From Cherax quadricarinatus (lineage: Eukaryota > Arthropoda > Malacostraca > Decapoda > Parastacidae): a stretch of DNA of 64,000 nt. The notes beneath the pieces were generated by a model. That model had not been told where the DNA came from, ran no database searches, and saw only the letters and a program-made list of their open reading frames with translations. Both the position numbers and the translations under genes were made by a program. Of the stretch, positions 47,433-58,917 are shown piece by piece. Position 1 is the first letter of the stretch. The number at the start of each line of letters is the position of its first letter. The stretch spans positions 6,391,260 to 6,455,259 of the forward strand of contig NC_091357.1 in NCBI RefSeq assembly GCF_038502225.1. Reading direction: 5' to 3'.

Positions 47433-48303
47433 AGGTAAACAATATGATGCTCAATGAGGACAAATTCCAACTACTCCGTTATGGAAAACTGGAGGAGATA
47501 ATAACTAGAACAGAGTATACTACTGACTCCGGCCATACAATAGAGCGGAAAAATAATGTAAGGGACCTGGGAGTAGTAATGTCTGAGGATCTCACTTTCA
47601 AGGATCACAACAGTGCCACGATCGCACGTGCAAAGAAAATGATAGGATGGATAATGAGAACTTTCAAAACGAGAGATGCCAAGCCCATGATGATCCTTTT
47701 CAAATCACTTGTTCTCTCTAGGCTGGAATACTGCTGTACATTAACATCTCCATTCAAAGCAGGTGAAATCGCAGATCTAGAGAGTGTACAGAGATCCTTT
47801 ACTGCACGTATAAGTTCTGTCAAGCACCTTAACTACTGGGAACGCTTGGAAGCACTTGACTTGTACTCGTTGGAACGCAGGAGGGAGAGATATATCATAA
47901 TCTACACTTGGAAAACCCTGGAAGGAATGGTCCCAAATCTGCACACAGAAATCATTCCCTACGAAAGTAAAAGACTGGGCAGGCGATGCAAAATGCCCCT
48001 AATTAAAAGTAGGGGCGCCATTGGTACACTAAGGGAAAACACCATAAGTGTCCGGGGCCCAAGACTGTTCAACAGCCTCCCACCAAGCATTAGGGGAATT
48101 ACCAATAAACTCCTGGCTGCCTTCAATAGCTGGACAGATACCTAAAGTCAGTGCCGGATCAGCCGAGCTGTGGCTCGTACGTTGGACTGCGTGCGGACAG
48201 CAGTAACAGCCTAGTTTATCAGGCCCTGATCCATCGGGAGGCCTGGTCATGGACCGGGCCGCGGGGGCGTTGATCCCCGGAATAACCTCCAGGTAACCTC
48301 CAG
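47433..48303 (+). mobile_element. LINE family B, 5'-truncated copy
   Basis: Begins inside the RT (NNMMLNEDKFQLLRYGK) and runs through the ORF2 stop at 48,143 into a 3' UTR with GGTCATGGACCGGGCCGCGG and the terminus CTCCAGGTAACCTCC. The source of the scattered family B 3' ends at 17.8, 20.7, 37.7, 39.1 and 45.8 kb. Confidence 0.88.
47444..48145 (+). pseudogene. Reverse transcriptase C-terminal fragment (LINE family B ORF2)
   Basis: A 233-residue open frame with no catalytic YADD motif. It contains VRDLGVVMSEDLTFKDH (residues ~38-54), SRLEYCC and a C-terminal end SRGAIGTLRENTISVRGPRL-FNSLPPSIRG. This is the post-catalytic region typical of LINE ORF2 proteins. The open ATG is not a real start, since homology extends a few codons upstream (47,433). 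The long undamaged frame suggests a relatively young insertion, but without endonuclease or RT core it is inactive. Family C fragments elsewhere encode a related but distinct C-terminus (LFNILPEDIRNTAGTS). Confidence 0.88.
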
Positions 48304-48430
48304 GTTAGGTTAGGTAAGGTTCGTCAGGAAACAGGACAAGAGTTTCCTGACGCGGATCTTAGTCATATAATGACCCGCAGCTGGAGCTTTTGGTCATCTG
48401 ACCGAGGCCTTCCACTGGCTTACCCTTCCA
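48304..48430 (-). mobile_element. Dispersed repeat family D, copy 3
   Basis: Reverse orientation: starts with AGGTTAGGTTAGGTAAGGT, then GTCAGGAAAC / GTTTCCTGAC (48323-48351) and AGTCATATAATGACCCGCAG. It abuts the LINE B 3' end. Confidence 0.7.
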
Positions 48431-48667
48431 ACCCTTTAAAAATTATGGTTAAGATTATTAAGGCTTGTTTGTACTTGTTTATTTACACTTAAGTTAAGCA
48501 ACTTACTTTGCACCAAGGTACTTAACCTGACGTAATCGAAGTCTTGGCAATTAATACGGAGTCTCGGAATACAAATGAAATGTAAATCTCACCAGTTCAA
48601 AGAGCAGCTGGTGGAACACAACAGTACTTTCAAAACTTTATACACCGGCCTCAAACATCCTTGTTCT

Positions 48668-48790
48668 TACGCTGTTTTACACTGTAAACATCGTTTTTAC
48701 GCTGTTTAACACTGTAAACATCGTTTTTACGCTGTTTTACACTGTAAACATCGTTTTTACGCTATTTTACACTGTAAACATCGTTTCTTT
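48668..48790. repeat. 30-bp tandem repeat, four copies
   Basis: TACGCTGTTTTACACTGTAA then ACATCGTTTT. Each unit holds GTTTTACACTGTAAAC, an imperfect palindrome. Confidence 0.93.
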
Positions 48791-48867
48791 TACAATATTT
48801 TTACACCTGTGGTTTACAGGTGACATTAGGATTCGTAAGAGTGAGATCCATCGTGGACACAACGAAC

Positions 48868-48990
48868 TTTCAAGAGCTTTGACGACACAAATATCCAAGA
48901 GCTTTGACGACACAAATATCCAAGAGCTTTGACGACACAAATATCCAAGAGCTTTGAGGACACAACGAACCTCGAAGAGCTTTGACAACA
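48868..48990. repeat. 25-bp tandem repeat, four to five copies
   Basis: AAGAGCTTTGACGACACAAA then TATCC; the last units read CACAACGAACC. Confidence 0.93.
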
Positions 48991-49177
48991 GCTCTTAACT
49001 TGTAAATGAAAGGAGGTAAGAAAACATCTCTTATTATGCAAAATCGATTCATACAAAACAAAAAAAAGTGTACAACAGGTGCACTAAGAACACTGTCTTG
49101 GTAAGGAAACATGTGTATGAAGAGAGACCGAGGCGCTGGGGAGACCTTCCCTCAACCTTCACCTGACGCAACTCACT

Positions 49178-49217
49178 CACTCACTCACTCTCTCTCTTTC
49201 TCTCTCTCTCTCTCTTT
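49178..49217. repeat. (CTCA)n/(CT)n microsatellite
   Basis: CACTCACTCACTC followed by CT repeats. Confidence 0.9.
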
Positions 49218-49374
49218 AATATATAGAACACAAACTTCAATCAAAGTTCCTGCAACTCACGTCTATATTTACCACAAATTAATGTCACTAACTCTCTCAA
49301 CATGTCAGTCATTACAGCCTGCAATTATCAGTCTTAGAAGAAGAAAAAAAAAGTAGCATTAAATTCCTGGGTCC

Positions 49375-49760
49375 AATGTTAGAGAGTTGATTATGCAAAT
49401 TACCCTGACGACAGCAATTGCGCCATCAAAGGCAACTGGCCATTAGGCTCTCCTTTAGCACCAATCAGCGCCCAGTTTCATCCTCCTTCATAAATGTCGA
49501 GTAACAGCCGCATTTTGAGTAATTTTAAAAATTACAGATACATTGATTCTAAGTACATAACGAACAATAAAAACCTTTTATGTATATTCCGGAAGTTTTT
49601 TAATCAAATTTCATTAAAAATTAATTTAGTTTAACTAAGGAAAGTGCAGCAATTACACGTTTATAAATATAAATAATTATATGTATGCTGCAAGCTGGAA
49701 CACTATATTTTAATACTGTAAATTATGAGTGGAGTAGAGACAAGTGGTTATGGTTTGACG
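49375..49760. promoter_or_regulatory. Non-repetitive AT-rich island, candidate regulatory element
   Basis: No similarity to any repeat in the window. Contains the exact octamer ATGCAAAT (POU-type, 49,395-49,402), ATCAAAGG (TCF/LEF-type), CAATTG (E-box), ACCAATCAGCG (CCAAT box), TAATTT/CATTAAAAATTAATTTAG (homeodomain-like) and TTATAAATATAAATAA. Such clustering is what one expects of a conserved non-coding element, but short motifs occur by chance in AT-rich DNA. No transcription unit is visible next to it. Confidence 0.25.
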
Positions 49761-49799
49761 TGTTGATGGAGTATGGGAATTTCAGGGTACCTGGTTAGC

Positions 49800-51720
49800 C
49801 GGATCTGAGTCCTGGAAATGTGAAGTACACTGCCTGCACTCTGAAGGTGAGGATGTTGCAGTTCTGGAGTTAGGTACACTGCCTGCACTCTGAAGGTGAG
49901 GATGTTGCAGTTCTGGAGTTAGGTACACTGCCTGCACTCTGAAGGAAGGTGAGGATGTTGCAGTTCTGGAGTTAGGTACACTGCCTGCACTCTGAAGGTG
50001 AGGATGTTGCAGTTCTGGAGTTAGGTACACTGCCTGCACTCTGAAGGAAGGTGAGGATGTTGCAGTTCTGGAGTTAGGTACATTGCCTGCACTCTGAAGG
50101 AAGGTGAGGATGTTGCAGTTCTGGAGTTAGGTACACTGCCTGCACTCTGAAGGTGAGGATGTTGCAGTTCTGGAGTTAGGTACACTGCCTGCACTCTGAA
50201 GGAAGGTGAGGATGTTGCAGTTCTGGAGTTAGGTACACTGCCTGCACTCTGAAGGTGAGGATGTTGCAGTTCTGGAGTTAGGTACACTGCCTGCACTCTG
50301 AAGGAAGGTGAGGATGTTGCAGTTCTGGAGTTAGGTACATTGCCTGCACTCTGAAGGAAGGTGAGGATGTTGCAGTTCTGGAGTTAGGTACACTGCCTGC
50401 ACTCTGAAGGAAGGTGAGGATGTTGCAGTTCTGGAGTTAGGTACATTGCCTGCACTCTGAAGGAAGGTGAGGATGTTGCAGTTCTGGAGTTAGGTACATT
50501 GCCTGCACTCTGAAGGAAGGTGAGGATGTTGCAGTTCTGGAGTTAGGTACACTGCCTGCACTCTGAAGGTGAGGATGTTGCAGTTCTGGAGTTAGGTACA
50601 CTGCCTGCACTCTGAAGGAAGGTGAGGATGTTGCAGTTCTGGAGTTAGGTACACTGCCTGCACTCTGAAGGAAGGTGAGGATGTTGCAGTTCTGTAGTTA
50701 GGTACACTGCCTGCACTCTGAAGGAAGGTGAGGATGTTGCAATTCTGGAGTTAGGTACACTGCCTGCACTCTGAAGGAAGGTGAGGATGTTGCAGTTCTG
50801 GAGTTAGGTACATTGCCTGCACTCTGAAGGAAGGTGAGGATGTTGCAGTTCTGGAGTTAGGTACACTGCCTGCACTCTGAAGGTGAGGATGTTGCAGTTC
50901 TGGAGTTAGGTACACTGCCTGCACTCTGAAGGAAGGTGAGGATGTTTCAGTTCTGGAGTTAGGTACACTGCCTGCACTCTGAAGGAAGGTGAGGATGTTG
51001 CAGTTCTGGAGTTAGGTACACTGCCTGCACTCTGAAGGAAGGTGAGGATGTTGCAGTTCTGGAGTTAGGTACATTGCCTGCACTCTGAAGGAAGGTGAGG
51101 ATGTTGCAGTTCTGGAGTTAGGTACATTGCCTGCACTCTGAAGGAAGGTGAGGATGTTGCAGTTCTGGAGTTAGGTACACTGCCTGCACTCTGAAGGAAG
51201 GTGAGGATGTTGCAGTTCTGGAGTTAGGTACATTGCCTGCACTCTGAAGGAAGGTGAGGATGTTGCAGTTCTGGAGTTAGGTACATTGCCTGCACTCTGA
51301 AGGAAGGTGAGGATGTTGCAGTTCTGGAGTTAGGTACACTGCCTGCACTCTGAAGGAAGGTGAGGATGTTGCAGTTCTGGAGTTAGGTACATTGCCTGCA
51401 CTCTGAAGGAAGGTGAGGATGTTGCAGTTCTGGAGTTAGGTACATTGCCTGCACTCTGAAGGAAGGTGAGGATGTTGCAGTTCTGGAGTTAGGTACATTG
51501 CCTGCACTCTGAAGGAAGGTGAGGATGTTGCAGTTCTGGAGTTAGGTACACTGCCTGCACTCTGAAGGAAGGTGAGGATGTTGCAGTTCTGGAGTTAGGT
51601 ACATTGCCTGCACTCTGGAGTAAAGGTGAGAATGCTGCAGTTGTGGAGGTGAAAAGTACAGTGCCTGTATTCTGAAGGATTGGTGAGAATGTTGCAGTTC
51701 TGGAGATGGGAAGTACAGTG
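49800..51720. repeat. Minisatellite, 49/53-bp unit, about 36 copies
   Basis: The unit starts GGTGAGGATGTTGCAGTTCT and ends CTGCCTGCACTCTGAA. It is 49 bp, or 53 bp with an extra GGAA at the junction. The left part alternates 49 and 53; the right part (after ~50,930) is all 53. Diverged units close the array (51,620-51,760). Confidence 0.96.
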
Positions 51721-51837
51721 CCAACGTCCTTCCTTCAGAGTGCCTGCACTCTAAAGGAAGGATGGGACTCTCAGTTCAAAGGATCCTCTAAACTGTGATG
51801 TCAACACACTTCTACAAAGACAGCGACTGAATGAGTT

Positions 51838-52115
51838 TCGAGAGTATTACTACTCTCGGAACCCGGTCATGGGCCAGGCTCGTCCGGTGCTAGCCTGATC
51901 AACCAGGCTGTTCTTGATGGGGGCCCGCTGCCCCACATATCCATCACAGCCTGACTAATCTGTCACCTGGTGACGATACTTGTCCAATTTCCTCTTGAAG
52001 ACTTCTACACTTGTTCCAGCAGTGTTTCTGATATCTTCTGGTAAGATGTTGAATAGTCTGGGACCACGGATGTTGATACAGTGTTCTCGTATTGTGCTCA
52101 CGGTACATCCACTCA
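51838..52115 (-). mobile_element. LINE family C, C-terminal RT fragment plus 3' UTR
   Basis: The minus strand encodes GPRLFNILPEDIRNTAGTS and VEVFKRKLDKYRHQVTDQ. The upstream end (STIREHCINI) joins directly to the 29-bp array. Confidence 0.85.
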
Positions 52116-52116
52116 T

Positions 52117-52670
52117 GTAAAGTGACCACCCAGGTCTCCCCACTCACGTAGTGACCACCCAGGTCTCCCCACTCACATAGTGACCACCCAGGTCTCCCCA
52201 CTCACATAGTGACCACCCAGGTCTCCCCACTCACCTAGTGACCACCCAGGTCTCCCCACTCACATAGTGACCACCCAGGTCTCCCCACTCACATAGTGAC
52301 CACCCAGGTCTCCCCACTCACATAGTGACCATCCAGGTCTCCCCACTCACATAGTGACCACCCAGGTCTCCCCACTCACATAGTGACCACCCAGGTTTCC
52401 CCACTCACATAGTGACCACCCAGGTCTTCCCCTCACATAGTGACCACCCAGGTTTCCCCCCTCACATAGTGACCAGCCAGGTTTCCCCACTCACATAGTG
52501 ACCAACCAGGTCTTCCCACTCACATAGTGACCACCCAGGTCTCCCCACTCACATAGTGACCACCCAGGTCTCCCCACTCACATAGTAACCAACCAGGTCT
52601 TCCCACTCACATAGTGACCACCCAGGTCTCCCCACTCATATAGTGACCACCCAGGTCTCCCCACTCATGC
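52117..52670. repeat. Minisatellite, 29-bp unit, about 19 copies
   Basis: CTCACATAGTGACCACCCAG then GTCTCCCCA, with CAACCAGGTCTTCC variants. Confidence 0.96.
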
Positions 52671-52679
52671 AGAGTGACG

Positions 52680-52825
52680 ACCCAAATAACACACACATAC
52701 ACAGAAGCTTACGACAACGTTTCGGTCCGACTTGTAAATTGTCCAAGTCGGACCGAAACGTCGTGGTAAGCTCCTCTCTATGTGCGGGATATTTGTGTTG
52801 TTCCAGTCACGGTGTTGTGACTTCT
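52680..52825 (+). mobile_element. Foldback element F8
   Basis: Arms around AACGTTTCGGTCCGACTTG and its inverse (CAAGTCGGACCGAAACGTCG), loop TAAATTGTC. Outer arms (CAAATAACACAC / GGGATATTTG) are diverged. The tail is GTCAC-GGTGTT-GTGAC (52,806-52,821), a 5-bp hairpin. Confidence 0.65.
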
Positions 52826-52974
52826 CCTGCATTATTTTCTACACGATCATGCTATTTTTAAGTTTATCAGCCAATGAAACGATAAAAAAATTACTAAATG
52901 CCCCTTATTAAATTTCTGTAACCACAGTTTGAAAATAATGGCTTGTAAATGTTGTTAGTAATGAAGTATAGATA

Positions 52975-55660
52975 CGTATACCCCCAACACCCCCACACCG
53001 CCCCACAACCCCCCAACACCCACCCACCACAACCCCCCTACACCCACCCACCACAACCCCCCTACACCCACCCACCACAACACCCCTACACCCACCCACC
53101 ACAACTCCCTACACCCACCCACCACAACCCCCCTACACCCACCCACCACAACCCCCCTACACCCACCCACCACAACCCCCCACACCCACCCACCACAACC
53201 CCCCTACACCCACCCACCACAACCCCCCTACACCCACCCACCACAACCCCCCACACCCACCCACCACAACACCCCTACACCCACCCACCACAACCCCCCT
53301 ACACCCACCCACCACAACCCCCCTACACCCACCCACCACAACCCCCTACACCCACCCACCACAACCCCCCTACACCCACCCACCACAACTCCCTACACCC
53401 ACCCACCACAACCCCCCTACACCCACCCACCACAACCCCCCTACACCCACCCACCACACCTCCCTACACCCACCCACCACAACCCCCCTACACCCACCCA
53501 CCACAACACCCCTACACCCACCCACCACAACTCCCTACACCCACCCACCACAACCCCCCTACACCCACCCACCACAACCCCCCTACACCCACCCACCACA
53601 ACCCCCCACACCCACCCACCACAACCCCCCTACACCCACCCACCACAACCCCCCTACACCCACCCACCACAACCCCCCTACACCCACCCACCACAACCCC
53701 CCTACACCCACCCACCACAACCCCCCACACCCACCCACCACAACCCCCCTACACCCACCCACCACAACCCCCCTACACCCACCCACCACAACCCCCCTAC
53801 ACCCACCCACCACAACCCCCCAACACCCACCCACCACAACCCCCCTACACCCACCCACCACAACTCCCTACACCCACCCACCACAACCCCCCTACACCCA
53901 CCCACCACAACCCCCCTACACCCACCCACCACAACCCCCCTACACCCACCCACCACACCTCCCTACACCCACCCACCACAACCCCCCTACACCCACCCAC
54001 CACAACACCCCTACACCCACCCACCACAACTCCCTACACCCACCCACCACAACCCCCCTACACCCACCCACCACAACCCCCCTACACCCACCCACCACAA
54101 CCCCCCTACACCCACCCACCACAACTCCCTACACCCACCCACCACAACCCCCCTACACCCACCCACCACAACCCCCCTACACCCACCCACCACAACCCCC
54201 ATACACCCACCCACCACAACCCCCCTACACCCACCCACCACAACCCCCTACACCCACCAACCACAACCCCCCTACACCCACCCACCACAACCCCCAACAC
54301 CCCCCCACCACAACCCCCCTACACCCACCAACCACAACCCCCCTACACCCACCCACCACAACCCCCCTACACCCACCCACCACAACCCCCCTACACCCAC
54401 CAACCACAACCCCCCTACACCCACCCACCACAACCCCCCTACACCCACCCACCACAACCCCCCTACACCCACCAACCACAACCCCCCTACACCCACCCTC
54501 CACAACCCCCTACACCCACCAACCACAACCCCCCTACACCCACCCACCACAACCCCCCTACACCCACCCACCACAACCCCCTACACCCACCCACACCGCT
54601 CCACAACCCCCTTACACCCACCCACACCGCTCCACAACCCCCGTACACCCACTCACCACAACCCCCTACACCCACCCACACCGCTCCACAACCCCCGTAC
54701 ACCCACTCACAACCCCCCTACACCCACCCACACCGCTCCACAACCCCCTACACCCACCCACAACCCCCCTACTCCCACCCACCACAACACCCCTACACCC
54801 ACTCACCACAACTTCCCTACACCCACCCACTACAACCCCCCTACACCCACTCACCACAACCCCCTACACCCACCCACACCGCCCCACAACCCCCTACTCC
54901 CACCCACCACAACACCCCTACACCCACCCACACCGCCCCACAACCCCCCTACTCCCACCCACCACAACACCCCTACACCCACCCACACCGCCCCACAACC
55001 CCCCTACACCCACCCACACCGCCCCACAACCCCCCTACTCCCACCCACCCCACAACCCCTACACCCACCCACACCGCCCCACAACCCCCTACACCCACCC
55101 ACAACTCCCCTACTCCCACCCACAACACCCCTACACCCACCCACACTGCCCCACAACCCCCCTACTCCCACCACAACACCCTACACCCACCCACACCGCC
55201 CCACAACCCCCTACACCCACCCACACCGCCCCACAACCCCCTACACCCACCCACCACAACACCCCTACACCCACCCACACTGCCCCACAACTCCCCTACA
55301 CCCACCCACACCGCCCCACAACACCCCTACACCCACCCACCACAATCCCCCTACCCCCACCGCCCCACAACACCCCACCCACACCGCACCACAACCCCCC
55401 TACACCCACCCAAACCCCCCACAGCTCCCCACAACCCCCCTACACCCACCCACACCACTCACAGCGCCCCACAACCACCCTACACCCACCCATACCACTC
55501 ACAGCTCCCCACAACCCCCCTACACCCACCCACACCACTCACAGCGCCCCACAACCCCCCTACACCCACCCAAACCCCCCACAGCTCCCCACAACCCCCC
55601 TACACCCACCCACACCCCCCACCGCGCCCCACAACCCCTCTACACCCCCCACACACGATG
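52975..55660. repeat. C-rich minisatellite, 23-24 bp unit, about 110 copies
   Basis: CTACACCCACCCACCACAAC plus CCCC. After ~54,580 units diverge and mix with CACACCGCCCCACAACC. The minus strand is a long series of GGGTGGGTGTAGGGGGG runs with G-quadruplex potential. Open frames up to 908 codons are compositional. Confidence 0.97.
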
Positions 55661-55769
55661 TTTCAACACTGGTGAAAATCAGTGTAGAGAAGCAACTGTA
55701 ACAGGATTTCAGAGGTAACCTGCGCACCCACCTGTTATTCTGATGGGCATACCTGAGTGTGTGTTGAGT

Positions 55770-57400
55770 GCAATAATTATACCTCTACTGATGTGTGTAC
55801 ACTGAGTATACCTCTACTGATGTGTGTACACTGAGTATACCTCTACTGATGTGTGTACACTGAGTATACCTCTAATGATGTGTGTGCACTGAGTATACCT
55901 CTACTGATGTGTGTACACTGAGTATACCTCTAATGATGTGTGTACACTGAGTATACCTCTAATGATGTGTGTACATTGAGTATACCTCTAATGATGTGTG
56001 TACACTGAGTATACCTCTACTGATGTGTGTGCACTGAGTATACCTCTAATGATGTGTGTACACTGAGTATACCTCTAATGATGTGTGTACATTGAGTATA
56101 CCTCTAATGATGTGTGTACACTGAGTATACCTCTACTGATGTGTGTGCACTGAGTATACCTCTAATGTGTGTACATTGAGTATACCTCTAATGATGTGTG
56201 TACACTGAGTATACCTCTACTGATGTGTGTGCACTGAGTATACCTCTAATGATGTGTGTACATTGAGTATACCTCTAATGATATATATACACTGAGTATA
56301 CCTCTAATGATGTGTGTACATTGAGTATACCTCTAATGATGTGTGTGCACTGAGTATACCTCTAATGATGTGTGTACATTGAGTATACCTCTAATGATAT
56401 ATATACACTGAGTATACCTCTAATGATGTGTGTACATTGAGTATACCTCTAATGATGTGTGTACACTGAGTATACCTCTAATGATGTGTGTACATTGAGT
56501 ATACCTCTAATGATGTGTGTACACTGAGTATACCTCTAATGATGTGTGTACATTGAGTATACCTCTAATGATATATGTACACTGAGTATACCTCCAATGA
56601 TGTGTGTGCACTGAGTATACCTCTAATGATGTGTGTACATTGAGTATACCTCTAATGATATATGTACACTGAGTATACCTCTAATGTGTGTGCAGAGTAT
56701 ACCTCTAATGTGTGTGCACTGAGTATACCTCTAATGATGTGTGTACACTGAGTATACCTCTAATGATGTGTGTACACTGAGTATACCTCTAATGATGTGT
56801 GTACACTGAGTATACCTCTAATGATGTGTGTACACTGAGTATACCTGTAATGATGTGTGTACACTGAGTATACCTCTAATGATGTGTGTACATTGAGTAT
56901 ACCTCTAATGATATATGTACACTGGGTATACCTCTAATGATGTGTGCACACTGAGTATACCTCTAATGATGTTGTACACTGAGTATACCTGTAATGATGT
57001 GTGTACACTGAGTATACCTGTAATGATGTGTGTACACTGAGTATACCTCTAATGATGTGTGTACACTGAGTATACCTCTAATGATGTGTGTACACTGAGT
57101 ATACCTCTAATGATGTGTGTACACTGAGTATACCTCTAATGATGTGTGTACACTGAGTATACCTCTAATGATGTGTGTACACTGAGTATACCTCTAATGA
57201 TGTGTGTACACTGAGTATACCTCTAATGTGTGTACACTGAGTATACCTCTGTGTGTACACTGAGTATACCTCTAATGTGTGTACACTGAGTATACCTCTA
57301 ATGATGTGTGTACACTGAGTATACCTCTAATGATGTGTGTACACTGAGTATACCTCTGTGTGTACACTGAGGTATACCAGGTATACCTCTAATGATGTGT
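55770..57400. repeat. Minisatellite, 29-bp unit, about 57 copies
   Basis: ACTGAGTATACCTCTAATGA then TGTGTGTAC. Variants CTACTGATG, ATATATATACAC and ACATTGAG, plus short units lacking ATGAT. Confidence 0.97.
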
Positions 57401-57419
57401 ATGAACTTAGTGCAACAAA

Positions 57420-57451
57420 ATGTGTGTGTGTGTGTGTGTGTGTGTGTGTCT
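57420..57451. repeat. (TG)n microsatellite
   Basis: About 30 bp of GT. Confidence 0.95.
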
Positions 57452-57529
57452 CCCATTTTCGGGAACAAAGTATTATCGACAAGCAGTCTTAATAACCCTA
57501 GTATGCCCACGTGATCTGAGCCCAATTAA

Positions 57530-57712
57530 CCAAGCAACCAGCCCATCCAGCATGGGGAGCGCTAAACCCGTAGGGATTACACAGTGCCTGTTGCGTTTGG
57601 AATGCATTCAGATTTAATTCAGGGAACTGGAGCACAGATCCAATTCCCTAGATCAAGAACCCCACAGCAGCATCAAGGAGCCTCCCTGGAGGGGAGGTGT
57701 GAGCCCAGAGCG
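57530..57712 (+). mobile_element. SINE-like dispersed repeat
   Basis: CATGGGGAGCGCTAAACCCG, GGAACTGGAGCACAGATCC and CAGCATCAAGGAGCCTCCCT. Same family as 47.12-47.25 kb. Confidence 0.65.
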
Positions 57713-57875
57713 AGCAATGATCCCAGGAGCCAGCGTCAGGGTACGCCACACACCTGTGACGAAAGGAAATGTGGAATTCCTGTCGGATGTTACACGTCAT
57801 CAAATCTGGCGTCAGTGTTGCGTCTGGTCGACCACACAGCAAGAAACTCAACTCTACACATGGTATTGTCTAATG

Positions 57876-58194
57876 TAATAATAATAATAATAATAATAAT
57901 GTTTATTTCTACAAGTACTTGATACAACTAATACAGATCATAACTGACATCAGTGACATTATATATTGGAAGCCCCTGGTTTTGCAGAGCATTTCCTGCA
58001 ACTTAGGTTAATTTCGTCCCCAGGATGCGACCCACATCAGTTAGCTAACACCTAATTATACCTACCTGCTGCTAGGTGAACAGTGACAGCAGGTCTCTTA
58101 AGGAAACAAGCCCCCAACGTTTCCACCCGTAGCGGCTACTGAACCACGGACCTCACTGTGTAAGCCGAGTGCGCTACCAACCGAGCTAAGGAAC
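57876..58194 (-). mobile_element. tRNA-derived SINE with (ATT)n tail
   Basis: Minus strand: head GTTCCTTAGCTCGGTTGGTA (A box) and GTCCGTGGTTCAGTAGCC (degenerate B box). Body with GTGGGTCGCATCCTGGGGAC and ATGCTCTGC, and tail of ATT repeats at 57,876-57,900. About 320 bp. A related copy lies inverted 140 bp away. Confidence 0.85.
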
Positions 58195-58334
58195 ACCTAA
58201 TGATGCGTGTGGGAAAGCTGCCAACTATGTGACACTAGCCTTGAGACGTGGAAGTTACTGATGTACTCTACAGATGGCTGGAAACTCCATATACACTCAC
58301 AATAATGCAGAGGATATGATAATACTGACATCAC

Positions 58335-58650
58335 GTGCTGCGACCGTAGCTCCATTGGTATCGCATTTAGCTCACACACTCAAGTCCGTGGTTCGATCCC
58401 CGGTACCTTGGCAACACTGTGACGCGTTTCCTCAAGACATCTGCTGTTCCTGTTCACCTAGCAATAAGCAGGTACCTGAGTGTTAGTCGACTGGTGTGGG
58501 TCGCATCCTGGGGACAAAATTAACCTAATTTGCCAGAAATGCTCTGCATTACAAGGAACTTTCTATATGGTACGTATGTCACTGATGTCAACTATGGTGT
58601 GTATACCTCGTACATGTACTCGTAGAAATAATTATTATTATTATTATTAC
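58335..58650 (+). mobile_element. tRNA-derived SINE with (ATT)n tail, second copy
   Basis: Head GACCGTAGCTCCATTGGTAT, intact B box CGTGGTTCGATCCCC, shared body GTGGGTCGCATCCTGGGGAC, tail ATT repeats at 58,630-58,650. The better preserved pol III promoter of the pair. Confidence 0.87.
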
Positions 58651-58765
58651 TAAAAATATACACAGAAATATCACTGCCAGCAGGATTCGAACCCACGTTG
58701 GCCGTTGTCCACGAGTGTGGCTTACCTCTCACCGTGACGCCTTAAATCACTCTGCTACAGATTTC
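58651..58765 (-). mobile_element. tRNA(Leu/Ser-type)-like SINE head
   Basis: Minus strand: GTAGCAGAGTGATTTAAGGC (A box of class II tRNA type) and GTGGGTTCGAATCCTGC (perfect B box), with a long middle part. It ends toward the same ATT tract as the preceding SINE. The acceptor stem does not pair, so it is not a tRNA gene. Confidence 0.6.
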
Positions 58766-58917
58766 TAAAAACGCTAGGTACCCTGCTTACAAGCCATGTT
58801 TCTTCCCAGCACCGGGCAATATATGTTGCCTACACATAAAGTACACTTACCACATACATCTAATGACATACGCTCACTTTCACCTACATACATACAAGTA
58901 CAATATACGTATACCCA

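Noticed and set aside
48298..48320. Telomere repeat (TTAGG)n
   Set aside because: Only two or three imperfect pentamers, shared with copy 1 of repeat family D, so part of a dispersed repeat.
58651..58765. Functional tRNA(Leu/Ser) gene
   Set aside because: A and B boxes are good but the acceptor stem does not pair and an ATT tail follows; a SINE head fits better.
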